Part shown: positions 22,512 to 32,261 of the stretch, piece by piece
How the letters are laid out: each line of letters starts with the position of its first letter
How positions within the stretch are numbered: the stretch's first letter is position 1
From: Favolaschia claudopus
Lineage: Eukaryota > Basidiomycota > Agaricomycetes > Agaricales > Mycenaceae
Direction of reading: 5' to 3'
DNA: 64,000 nt
NCBI GenBank assembly: GCA_037176885.1
Contig: JAWWNJ010000088.1
Span: forward strand, 682,001-746,000
Translations under genes and position numbers: made by a program
Notes under the pieces: model-generated
The model's database searches: none
What the model was told of the DNA's origin: nothing
What the model saw: only the letters and a program-made list of their open reading frames with translations

Positions 22512-23570
22512 GCACTCGTCCTGCTGCTCTCGATGTTTCTTTGCTACAATCTATCATCGCATGTACCCAGACTATCCTCTTCTAGTCTTTAAACTTTCGA
22601 AGATATTTTTTCTGTAGTGCTGTTGTCTCCAGCCGTAGCGTAGACCAATTAAAAAAAACGACTTTCTTACATAGCTCACTCAGTAGTATTAGCTTTTAGT
22701 TTACTTTGCCTGTAAACCATACTACTCGAGTTCAAATGTATACTAGCGCCCACTGGCGCCTATTGATGTTCTGATTCAACCGTGTGAATTCTTTATAAGA
22801 ATTTTAGTCTTAAAGAAATCCACCAAGTCAACATCAACCGGCCATCATGCCGTCATCAATCCTTCGGAGCTTGCCGAAAACTGAATTTTGACCAAGTCCA
22901 TCGTCAAAATCCTTCTTCAACTTTTATTGGAATCAGTCCAATTTCTCCTGTACTTCAATCAGAAGTCACACTTGACACTTAATTGACACTTTTCTTCAAG
23001 TCGTCAAAAAGTTTCCTTTAGTCAACTCTTCTCTTTCAGTTTTCCGCGGGTCTATTTTTAGCACAGTCCAACTCTCTTTCTTGTAAGTACCGCGGTGGGT
23101 ACTCAAGGTAGAGTTCTGTACTCCCGCCTGTATATTCTACAAGTCTCTTGCTTAATAGAATACCCACTATCATCCCTAACTGCCTCTTAAAATCGATCAT
23201 ATAGAAACCGATCGACATAATTCAGCCTTAAAACTCTTCCGCAACTTGGCTTTTGCAACGCTCCAGCTCAAAATCGTCTAATTTTAGCAAAACGAAATTT
23301 CCCTGTCTCTTTATGGGTAAATTTGCAAGGCCCGCGGTGGCGCAATACCCTCCCGCGGTTGTCTGTTGCTCTATATTCTCCCCCTCACTAAAGAAAAAAG
23401 ATGCGTCCTCGCATATTCAATTCAGTTAGAGGTGCAACCAACAGCCTTGGCTCGTTTCTACGATCGTAGCCGGTCGTTAATAATTTAACCAAGCTCTCCT
23501 AGTCAAAACTATAAATTGACTTCTGTTCTCTGCTCATTTCTTCGTCGCCTACAGGCCTTCATCGCATGCC
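22512..23570. other. Gypsy internal spacer between accessory genes A and B
   Basis: About 1 kb, AT-richer, no gene seen. CCGCGG occurs at 23044, 23090, 23332 and 23353. CTATTTTTAG at 23052-23061 begins two bases after the first. The cluster of four sites 220-530 bp before the gene B start would suit a promoter-proximal operator. Confidence 0.5.
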
Positions 23571-25678
23571 ATGGCACCACGCTCTGCGCTCATCGAAGCG
23601 TCCAACCTTATCCTTGAAGCTGAACGCGACTTTCAACGGGTCGTCGCCCTCAGAGACTCTCTCCCTGCGGCTGTCATTCACTCTACGCTCAGCACGTTCG
23701 CAGCCGCGGCGGTTCGTCCATATTTTTGCATGCCCAACTCTTTCCGCGCTAACTCTGTCTATTTTTAGTCGGACTTCAAGCTATTCGCTCAGTCCCTTCA
23801 GCACCCCTCCAACGAGAAGGTCGTCAATGCTCTTACTGCCGCCTCCAACGCTATGAGGGACGAGTACAAGATCTCCAAGTTCAAGATCCCTACTTCCCAG
23901 CTTGGCGCTATCGACCGCATGCTCAACAACTACCACAACGCCAAGAATAGCAAGCGCGACAAGGCCGCGGCAGCCATCAAGGGCCACCGTGCTAAGGCTC
24001 AAGTTCAACAGGTGCTTTCTCGTGTTCGTCGCATGCCTCCTGGTCCTGAACTGTCCTCTATAATGCAGGGTAAGTCTGTTGAAGTCATCGACGATTCCGG
24101 GGACGACGACTCCGCGGAGGAAGCTTCCGTCGCTGATCAGGTATTCCTCAGACGTTACGAAGATTATCTATGGTATTAACCAACTCCAGATGGATCTCGA
24201 CAAGGACGAAGGTACAATCAACCCTCTCTATATCGCTGCCATGGGAGCCAACTATCGCGCAGGAGGCTCCTCTTTGCCCCCTGGTCTCTCCTTCCAGAAG
24301 AATAGTGCGCCCAAGGTCAAGAACGACACTGTGCGTCTATTTTTATCCCTCTGCACTTTCCTCTTCATTCACCCAGATTTCCGTTTGTTCGTCTTGCTCT
24401 TCTCACCAGCACGGCCAGGACAACTGCCCTGTCAAACCCAAGGACGGTATCCCTGCCGGTAAGGCTCCTCAAGACGACGGCAAATCCGTGCGCATCATTG
24501 ACGATCCCGTTCCAGAGGACATGTTCAAAAATGTTCGTAAAGTTCCTGTGCGTTCGCCTTTTCACTTTGTTCTATTTTTATAACATCGTTTTATTAGGGC
24601 AAAGGCCCCAAGGCGAAGAATTCCGACACATCTTCCACTTGTCCTGACGAGGACGAGAAGGTACGTAACCCATATCCCACGGTTGAATTCTCGCTTAACG
24701 TTCATCAATTGTTGTAGATGGCGCCCGCGGAACCACTTATGGTGCGTGAAATATTCGTCAACTCTGTTTCTCTGCTTAATTCTCGCTCATAGCCTGCTTT
24801 GTCGTTGAACCCTGTGTCCAACCGCAGCAACAAGCGTGCCCGTACCGAACCGGATGACGTCGACCTCGACTACGAGCCCAAAGTCCCTGGTACGAGTTCA
24901 TCTTCTCCTTGATCTAATTTCGTCTAAATTTTATTATAGACTCCATGGACAAGGACCTCATCGCCATCATGCATCCGGACGATGTCAACAAGACCTGGAA
25001 GGTTTCTCAGAACCAACTCAAGCACTTGGACGCGCAAGGTTTCAAGGCTCGGGAGCGCTACCTCCGCCGCAACATGGCCCTCGCTTCCTTCAAGTATCGC
25101 TACTGGCTTCGCGCCTACGAGGAGATGGATGACCAGCTCGAGCAGCTCATGAAGATCCATCATGCCGACAACGAGGATCCCATTATGCGCCCTGCTAGTT
25201 CCGCGGTATGTCTCTGCGTTTATTTTTATAGCTCTCCAGTTAAACCTTTCCGCCTTCTAGACTTGATCGTCCTTCCGCGGCCTATATACCTATGTGCCTT
25301 CGCTCTTTAGACACATAAACCGTCGACTCTCAGTGTTCCCTATCGTATCGTCGTGCGCTCAACCGCACATATTTGCTGTTCAACCAGCAACTGTCCAAAT
25401 CCCCGGGTGTCTCGTATATACTTAGCAGTGCTTGCAATACAATTGTTTTGTCAAGCCAACTTCGTCCGATTTCCCGCAGTCTCTTGGACATCTCAGGAGT
25501 GGTAAGACTCTTTTTCCGCGCTCAGAATTCCAAAAATAGAACTCCAATCGTCCAGTTCTACTTCAACTTCTCAAGTACTTCAAGCCGCCGCGGAAGCCTT
25601 TTTGTGAACGACTCCATTGCCGTGACCGCCTACATGCTCCTTGAAGCCCTTATTCCACTGGATATTGTGCGCCTCTAA
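23571..25678 (+). CDS. Retrotransposon accessory gene B (unknown, nine exons)
   Basis: Exons 23571-23711, 23769-24140, 24190-24330, 24410-24547, 24598-24660, 24718-24741 (24 nt), 24793-24889, 24940-25205 and 25334-25678. They sum to 1,587 nt, exactly 529 codons, so the frame is intact through eight introns. The N-terminus (MAPRSALIEASNLILEAERDF) is helical. An acidic hinge (VIDDSGDDDSAEEA), basic patches (NRSNKRARTEPDD) and a charged helical segment rich in Arg, Met and Glu (about 24990-25170) follow. There is no zinc cluster. I do not recognise a family; a nuclear structural or adaptor role beside the zinc-cluster proteins is only inference. Conserved splicing suggests the gene is under selection or very recently active. 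Confidence 0.6.
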
Positions 25679-25851
25679 GTCTTGGCAAGCCTAGACTTCA
25701 AGTCTCACTCCTTTACTTTCCTCCGTCCCGCTTATGATCAATACAAAATCTGATTCAAATAATCACAGGCAAGATATCTCCTCAGCAGTGTTTACTATTT
25801 AAACAGTGCCTCATAGGAACGTCTTCTCCCATAATATTCTTTTCTCTTTGC

Positions 25852-26595
25852 ATGAGCATCCACGGCTTAGACGACGAAGAGAACGACGACTACTACGATT
25901 ATCTCTACGACAGCCCCGACGAAATGGATCCTGCCGCAGTCCTCGCAGCCTTCGCACGCGATATCATAGTCCCTGTCAGCGAGATCCTTCCCAAGTTTCA
26001 AGCTGCCATCTATCTTATGGAAGATAATAAGGTGCGTCCTTAGTACTTGTTACTTTCAACTTCGACTGATCTATTTTCATCACCAGCCGACTGAACAGTG
26101 CTCTTGCTGCGCCAAGAAACACAACGTCGAGCCTTGCGCTCCTACTAGTTGGGGTCCTCCTTGCCACAACTGTCTTATTCAATTCCATCCTTGCGACTTC
26201 ACCAGCAAGGACAAGATGATCGAAAGTTGGAAGAAGCGCGGAGGTCCTGGTGCGTCCATTTATAGATGTCCAGACTTATTCCTCGCTAATCCTCCCCTTC
26301 AGCTATCATCTTCGGTCGCAGCACCGTCGACCTGGAGACCATGCTTAACCAGCTTGACGAAGCTTTCGCTTACCACCATGAGTTTTCCATCAAGGCTCGC
26401 AAGGCCCAGTTCATCAAAGCGGTCAACAAGATCGAGGATCTTCATGAACTCGCCTACATGCGCAAGGAACTCATCCTTCACGGCTACGACAACTCCGCCC
26501 TCGGCTTCGTCGAGCTTCGTATGTCCAAGCTCCTTCCTCCTGGCATCTCCATTCACTCCGTCGAATCGCCTGACAAGTACGATCTCCCATTTTAA
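25852..26595 (+). CDS. Retrotransposon accessory gene C: Cys6 cluster protein with helical tail
   Basis: Exons 25852-26031, 26087-26249 and 26303-26595 sum to 636 nt, giving 211 residues in an intact frame. Exon 1 is acidic (MSIHGLDDEENDDYYDY). Exon 2 holds six cysteines spaced C-x2-C-x8-C-x8-C-x2-C-x6-C (26099-26194), a zinc-cluster-like layout with a longer first loop than the classical Zn2Cys6. Exon 3 is an alpha-helical segment (TMLNQLDEAFAYHHEFS onward) ending 57 bp from the convergent pol stop. Basic residues after the cluster (SWKKR) fit a linker. A DNA-binding protein is likely from the cluster; the target is not known from sequence alone. Confidence 0.65.
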
Positions 26596-26651
26596 TCCTT
26601 CCGCGGAGAAGTTCTAATTTAAGATTACAGAGGCGCATACCACCACAATCT

Positions 26652-29489
26652 TTAATGCTTCCTGCGTTTGGACCGTCTAGGACCAACCGACTCTTTTGGC
26701 TCATCGTCCGACTCTGCTTCATCATCATCGTTCCCAGTCTCCGATTCTGAGGACTCAGCCTTTTCGAAGTCTTCAGGTGTTACCCTTATATTTACTTTAT
26801 CGAAGGCTAGATCCTTTATCTTCTTTGAGCTGCGCTCCTTTGTCTTTTCCCCTTCCGCGGGAATATCGTCCACTAGCTTTTCGAGTGTCTCCGTAGATAC
26901 ATCAATAAACTTTTGGATGTTGAGCGGAATTTGCATTCGGCGACGTGCTAAGTATGGAACCACACGCCCCGCGGCTATCCTGTCATGGAATAACGCGCCG
27001 TTCATTTCAGCTAGGATATACGCTCCTCCCTTGGTACGTCTTATAACAACCATTGGGCCAAGGTACCTCCCCTTCTGATCCATCTTAGAGTTCAGAGACT
27101 TCTCTACTTCAGTGTGGCGCACGAGAACCAGATCTCCCGGTTTGAAATCATAGTTTTTAATCGTATGTTCATTGTACCGTTCGAGTTTACGGACTTGAAC
27201 CATTTTAGCATGATCTACACGCTTCCTCATGTGTTCAACATGGGCAACATGCTTTGCTAAAGCTCTGGCTCTTAGCCCTATTAGTTCCGCGGTCGTCAAC
27301 ACTCGACCTGGTATGTCAACCAACCAAGTAGCTTCCTCAATATCCAACGGTAGAATTGGATGCGCTCCAGTCACCGCAAAATAAGGTGAACAACCTAATC
27401 CTTTTCTAACCGTTACTCTGTCTGACCAAAGCATAACATGGAAGAACCAGAACCATTTGGATGGGTTCTTGCCAGTCGCTTTGAACAATGCCTGACGCAT
27501 TTGGAAGTGTCCGCTTTCAATCTTCCCGTTCGCTTGAGAGTTGTACGGTGAAATCTGAATATTTGGTATTCCGTATTTCTGTTTCAACCATTCCACAGCT
27601 TTCTTGAACTGCCCCGCATTATCCGTAACAATCTGCTTTGGGCAACCCCAACGGCAAATGATTTCTTCAAACAGGAACATTCCAATTGCGTGAGCCGTGT
27701 CTCTCACAAGCGGTCTCGCTTCTAACCAAGAACTCAAAGAGTCCCTCGCATCAACAACTAGTCCACATTTATTGGACACTTGCCCCATTACCATTACATC
27801 GGTATGGATGACCTGAAATAGACTTGGAGTATGGGTCAAAACTGGTGGGACTTTCAACAGTGTATGTTGTCGGTTTTGGCAAGCGTCGCAAGACGCAATG
27901 TACCAAAATACATCTGCTTCTATTCCTGGCCACCAGAATCGCAGCGTAATCAATTCTCTAGTTGCATAACTTCCGCGGTGACCCAGACTGTCGTGAGCAG
28001 CCTTCATCATGTACATGCGGTGTTCCTTGTCAACAACTAACTGATTCGCAGTGCCAAAAGATTTCTTATACATCCTCCCCCCTTTCAAAAAGAAATGTGA
28101 GGCGAAGCGCATAAAACTTCTATACTCTGCATCATCATTCATTCCCGCGGGCCTATTCATAGGGTCCGCTAGCCATTCCTTTACTAATGGTAATTTAGCA
28201 TCTCGCTTTTTCATCCAATCCGAACGATGCTCTTCATCGTAAGGTTCTCGCTTCGACTCATCCCATTTCAATTCTAAATTTGGAATCAGAGGTTCCGTCA
28301 TTAAAATATACTCAGGGATCTGCTTATTCTCCTTTGAGTACGCTTCTCTTCGTGCTCTCGCCAGATTAGCTTCAGTCATTCTGGCACTCTCGCAATCACG
28401 TTGGAAATCTTCCATACAAACTGCATCAACGTCCACAATCTCTGGCTGTTCCTCCTCCGACTGGAAATATCCACCTCTGGTATCAATAAGGTGTTTAAAG
28501 TCCTCGAATTCCAACGGCTGTGGGCCTTCCGCGGAAACGTCCTCATGGTCCTCGGGAGGTTCATTTTGGTCATAACCCTCTTCCGAATTTTTGAATTGTT
28601 CATCCCCAGGGAAAGGATCTCTCCTTGATAACCCGTCGGGTGCAAACTTTTCACCAGGGACATGCTTCAGCTTAAAATGGAACATCAAGATCTTTTCAAT
28701 CCAGCGGTTAATCGTGGCGTTGGGGCCCATTCCAGGGTTTTTCAACATGCCCTTGATGTATAACGCGTCGGTTTCAACCACAAGCTTCCTTGCTCCGAAA
28801 ATCCAATAATACATGGCCTCTAGAGCTCTCATCAACCCGTACAATTCTCGTTTAGGTTGCGAATAGTTCGCCTCGGTCCTCCCTAACGTTATACTCGCAA
28901 ATCGTGCAAAGTATTTCTTCTTAGGATCATCTGGGTCTAGCTGGTAGATAATAATTCCTACAGCTCTCCATGAAGTATCCACTTGAATTACTATGTCCGA
29001 ATCCCAGTCGTACCGCAGGGGTTTTAGAGCTGGGCAGTTTTTCAACCTTTCTCTAATTTTGGCCTGCGCCTCATCACAGTCCGCGGTCCATACAAAGGGA
29101 ACGTCCTTCTTCGTTAGCTCATTGATAGGTGCAACAATGTCGCCGTACCCTTCAATAAAGCTCCTCAGGACACCAACCGTGCCCAAGTACGCCTTCACTT
29201 GCGTGAAAGAGTCACAGGAACCCCAGTTATTAATAACGTCCACCCTCTTAGGATCAGGAATTCTTCCGCGGTAAGAGCAAATATGCCCTACAACTTCAAA
29301 CTCATCCGCACAGAGGACTAACTTCTTCCCTGAAAAAGTTCCTCCTGCATAAGCCATTCTAGTCACAACTCGATTTAAATTCTCGAGATGTTCCCAGATA
29401 AATCTTCTAATTCCCGGATTCGCAGCAATCCTTTCCCAGTCGCCATCTTTTGTCTCGTACCTCGTAGGTCCCCCCGCGGACAGGTACAT
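26652..29489 (-). CDS. Gypsy pol: C-terminal RT, RNase H and integrase
   Basis: 945-residue frame. It opens in the thumb part of reverse transcriptase (NPGIRRFIWEHLENLNRVV). RNase H follows with VDTS (about residue 172), KRELYGL (about 213), VETDALYI (about 240) and DGLSRR (about 285). Integrase has the HHCC finger (HDSLGHRG then CDAC, about 495-520), catalytic HTD (about 563), TDN (about 623) and Glu in NGKIESG (about 656), and a GPY/F-like module (GRYLGPMVV, about 810). The tail is acidic then basic (PRRSKRRKH); no chromodomain is evident. The start shown is an ORF edge, not a real start: translation should come from the upstream frame, from which it is separated by one extra base in a six-base run at 29470-29475. 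Confidence 0.9.
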   Translation of the reverse strand: MYLSAGGPTRYETKDGDWERIAANPGIRRFIWEHLENLNRVVTRMAYAGGTFSGKKLVLCADEFEVVGHICSYRGRIPDPKRVDVINNWGSCDSFTQVKAYLGTVGVLRSFIEGYGDIVAPINELTKKDVPFVWTADCDEAQAKIRERLKNCPALKPLRYDWDSDIVIQVDTSWRAVGIIIYQLDPDDPKKKYFARFASITLGRTEANYSQPKRELYGLMRALEAMYYWIFGARKLVVETDALYIKGMLKNPGMGPNATINRWIEKILMFHFKLKHVPGEKFAPDGLSRRDPFPGDEQFKNSEEGYDQNEPPEDHEDVSAEGPQPLEFEDFKHLIDTRGGYFQSEEEQPEIVDVDAVCMEDFQRDCESARMTEANLARARREAYSKENKQIPEYILMTEPLIPNLELKWDESKREPYDEEHRSDWMKKRDAKLPLVKEWLADPMNRPAGMNDDAEYRSFMRFASHFFLKGGRMYKKSFGTANQLVVDKEHRMYMMKAAHDSLGHRGSYATRELITLRFWWPGIEADVFWYIASCDACQNRQHTLLKVPPVLTHTPSLFQVIHTDVMVMGQVSNKCGLVVDARDSLSSWLEARPLVRDTAHAIGMFLFEEIICRWGCPKQIVTDNAGQFKKAVEWLKQKYGIPNIQISPYNSQANGKIESGHFQMRQALFKATGKNPSKWFWFFHVMLWSDRVTVRKGLGCSPYFAVTGAHPILPLDIEEATWLVDIPGRVLTTAELIGLRARALAKHVAHVEHMRKRVDHAKMVQVRKLERYNEHTIKNYDFKPGDLVLVRHTEVEKSLNSKMDQKGRYLGPMVVIRRTKGGAYILAEMNGALFHDRIAAGRVVPYLARRRMQIPLNIQKFIDVSTETLEKLVDDIPAEGEKTKERSSKKIKDLAFDKVNIRVTPEDFEKAESSESETGNDDDEAESDDEPKESVGPRRSKRRKH

Positions 29490-30915
29490 CGTCTATGTAA
29501 GGGATTGTTACATGCGGCATTTCATCTCTCAAGATGGTACAAACGTCCTCGTGAAACACGGGAACAGAGTTGGTCCATCCCATCGGTAATTTTACTAACC
29601 TCAGTGCCCCAAACGGCGTCTGGAAGGTCGTATAATCCCTTGAAGATTCCGCTAAGTCCCTGTTATCATATCCGACAAACATATCCAACGAAGCTCCGCA
29701 CGCTCGACCAGCAAAATGTTCTGCTAGCTTCTCCGTGGCTGGAGGTACCCCAGAGTGTTGAATTGTAACCTCATTCAACCTCTCTAACGCGTGTACAATT
29801 CTCAATGACTTTCCATCTTTCTTTATCACCGCAAAAATAGGTGACCTGTAGGACGAGTTGGATGGTTCATACACCCCAGCATCTAATTTTGACTTGATGA
29901 TGCGGCAGAACTCTTCAAAATGTCCAGGCGGAATTGGAATTTGCGAGCATACCCATGGTGTATGTGGTACCACAGGCATATCAACGGGCGGGAAATATTC
30001 ATGCTTGAATTGCCCACGCTCATCCTCTTCCCAGGCGAAATGCTCGTTATGCAACATCATAAAATGATGAAGCAACTTCATCTCTTCAGGCAATAAGAAC
30101 CCAGTGTTATGAGTCTTTTCAAATGCCTCCATTCGCTCCGCGGTATATCTTCCTACTGGGTGAATCTCAGGAATATCCGTTTCTATTTTCGGCATATCCT
30201 TCAAAGGGTCCCCCGTGATATTCCGCACAATCCTGAACTTCTCATCCACTTTTCCAAGGATAGGCTTAATCTTTTCCGCGACCGGTTTGTACTTCTTAGT
30301 AGCAAATACTCGCTGTTTTCCCATAGAGATGCCCAAATTTCCAAAAATAAATTGCTCTCTTGGTACTTCCGGCACCGGTACTTCAAAATTCAGCTTCCCC
30401 TTCGCAGCAGGGACTGTCTTAGCTCCCTCTGCCTTCGAAATCTTCTTAGACTTCTTCTTCTTCTTTTTCTTCTTGTATTTTCGCTTTCTACGGTTCACTT
30501 TCGGCGCACGGTCCGCCGCCTCCGCGGAACTATCTTTATCATCATTCACGCGGGAATCTCGCTCCATGTAGGCAAACGCAGACTTAGCCGAGCTATCACC
30601 CGGATTAGGTGCAGGCTTTCCACGGTTCGATTTTCTCGGGCTTCCCGGGCTTCCAGATTCCGTGAACAAGAAGACATCTGTGCCTTTATCTTTCTCTACT
30701 TGCCCCGCGTATTGATTCAACAATACACTAGCATTCTTATCTCCTGCAAATGCGTCCCTAGACGCCAATAAATATGCCATCGTCCTGTCATCCTGCGTAA
30801 CAACATCCCCGTCTTTCGGTAAACCATATCCTGTGCACACCAACTCCCCATGGTCGTTGTACTCAAACGCGGCCATTACTTCTCCCCCATCTTTGAGTTC
30901 CTCGAAGACTTGCAA
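29407..30915 (-). CDS. Gypsy pol: reverse transcriptase N-terminal part
   Basis: 502-residue frame overlapping the protease frame by 40 bp. After a charged linker with a lysine run (YKKKKKKKKSKK), RT motifs follow: LRIVHALERLN, GYDNRDLAESS, TPFGALRLVKLPMGW and PYIDDVPV, the YIDD variant of the catalytic YxDD box (about residue 471). The frame then derails into 25 unrelated residues because of an extra base in the C6/G6 run at 29470-29475; with five bases it would run directly into the next frame. Junction with the protease frame: a one-base shift at a T5 run (about 30912-30916), either programmed -1 frameshifting or a missing base. Confidence 0.88.
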   Translation of the reverse strand: MQVFEELKDGGEVMAAFEYNDHGELVCTGYGLPKDGDVVTQDDRTMAYLLASRDAFAGDKNASVLLNQYAGQVEKDKGTDVFLFTESGSPGSPRKSNRGKPAPNPGDSSAKSAFAYMERDSRVNDDKDSSAEAADRAPKVNRRKRKYKKKKKKKKSKKISKAEGAKTVPAAKGKLNFEVPVPEVPREQFIFGNLGISMGKQRVFATKKYKPVAEKIKPILGKVDEKFRIVRNITGDPLKDMPKIETDIPEIHPVGRYTAERMEAFEKTHNTGFLLPEEMKLLHHFMMLHNEHFAWEEDERGQFKHEYFPPVDMPVVPHTPWVCSQIPIPPGHFEEFCRIIKSKLDAGVYEPSNSSYRSPIFAVIKKDGKSLRIVHALERLNEVTIQHSGVPPATEKLAEHFAGRACGASLDMFVGYDNRDLAESSRDYTTFQTPFGALRLVKLPMGWTNSVPVFHEDVCTILRDEMPHVTIPYIDDVPVRGGTYEVRDKRWRLGKDCCESGN

Positions 30916-32261
30916 AAATCCGGTTTGGTCTCCGCGGGAGCTGTCTGGACTGGCTTTCCTGTGTCTCGATCTATCTTGACCCCCCTCTGAGAGGTTGCAA
31001 AGGTATTTTTGTTCCCTGTGCGCGGATCCGTAATTGTGATCTCGACTTCGCCGGTTCTCTTGCTCGCAAACACAGCTTCTGACAAAATTTCGAAGGGGCG
31101 TCCCAAAAGAACTTCATAAGGCACCTCATCAATAATATGAACTTGAAGGTGCATCACTATCCCTTCAAAATTAAACGGCACATTTATAGCCAAGCCCAAT
31201 GTGGACTGAATCTGGCTATTCGCAGCAACCATCTCACAGACTATATTTGTATTCCAAGTCAAACCAATTTCCTTGGCCAACTGAGCATTCATTGATACAA
31301 TCTGCGAGCCGCTATCCGTAATGGCTTCCACATACTTGCCATTCACTGACGGATGAATGCATCTGAGCTTTGCAGAGGAGCCCGCGGCCGGGACTTTAAC
31401 AGCTTTCGCTTTTTCTCCCTCTGGTAGAGACTCATAGTATTGAAGGACAGGGTCCCCACAAATAACGCTTCCCTCCGGTAAATCATGATCATTGGAGGTA
31501 ACCAATTCAGGGAACGTGTCAAACATCAACACCGACACAGTCTTTCCATCCTCATCTACAACTTCACAAGTTGTTGTCTCAACTCGAACGTTATCCTCAG
31601 CTTCACTTTCATCATCCGCGGGGCTCTCAGAGTCTGAGTCTTCATCCTCAAGCACCCTTTGGACGACAAAGTTGTGCACCTTGGTAGGAACAATATCACC
31701 AGAAGTAGTCTTCATAAATTTAGCTTTGTTCTTCCGCGGACCCCCAATCTCAAGAGTTTTCCGGAGCATCTCGTTACTATCCAGCAATGTGCCTATTTTG
31801 ACTGGTATCACAGTTTCCCGAATAGCGTCTGCGATCTCCGCGGTAGCTTTGTCTCGCCGCTGAGTATCTTTAGGCACTCTTGTTCTTCGTGAACCTGATG
31901 ACCCTTGGCCATGTTGCTCCTCTGCTGGTTTTCGCGGGAACGCGGGTCGTACGGGAGGGTCAGATAGAGGTTTCACATCCTTGAACGGAAGTTCTTCCTT
32001 CTGATTTCTATTTCTGACACCAACCGACTCGTCCTCAGAATCACTGACTTCTTCAACGGTGACTTTCCTCGTAGGTTGAGTGGAACGCTTCGGTAGCAAC
32101 ACTTCAACTCTATTCTCTCTGGCTGGCTTAATGGGCACCTTCCCATTATTTTTCTCGGCTACTGTTTCTTTTTGTTGGTTTTTCTGTTTTTCTGGAACGC
32201 GGTCTTTGGCTTTCGGATCCTCAGGAGCTTTCCGCGAGCGAGTCTCCCTCATCGGAATCAC
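30876..32261 (-). CDS. Gypsy protease region
   Basis: 461-residue frame with an N-terminal Lys/Glu-rich linker (RKAPEDPKAKDRVPEKQKNQ) and a retropepsin-like domain centred on ITDSGSQIVSMN (about residue 315), with the catalytic Asp of the D-S/T-G motif, then VLLGRPF, the usual ILGRPF-type flap partner. The first in-frame ATG lies 9 bp after the gag stop. Gag and this frame overlap at GTGA, so expression could be by stop-restart or -1 frameshift. The domain processes the gag-pol polyprotein. Confidence 0.85.
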   Translation of the reverse strand: MIPMRETRSRKAPEDPKAKDRVPEKQKNQQKETVAEKNNGKVPIKPARENRVEVLLPKRSTQPTRKVTVEEVSDSEDESVGVRNRNQKEELPFKDVKPLSDPPVRPAFPRKPAEEQHGQGSSGSRRTRVPKDTQRRDKATAEIADAIRETVIPVKIGTLLDSNEMLRKTLEIGGPRKNKAKFMKTTSGDIVPTKVHNFVVQRVLEDEDSDSESPADDESEAEDNVRVETTTCEVVDEDGKTVSVLMFDTFPELVTSNDHDLPEGSVICGDPVLQYYESLPEGEKAKAVKVPAAGSSAKLRCIHPSVNGKYVEAITDSGSQIVSMNAQLAKEIGLTWNTNIVCEMVAANSQIQSTLGLAINVPFNFEGIVMHLQVHIIDEVPYEVLLGRPFEILSEAVFASKRTGEVEITITDPRTGNKNTFATSQRGVKIDRDTGKPVQTAPAETKPDFCKSSRNSKMGEK

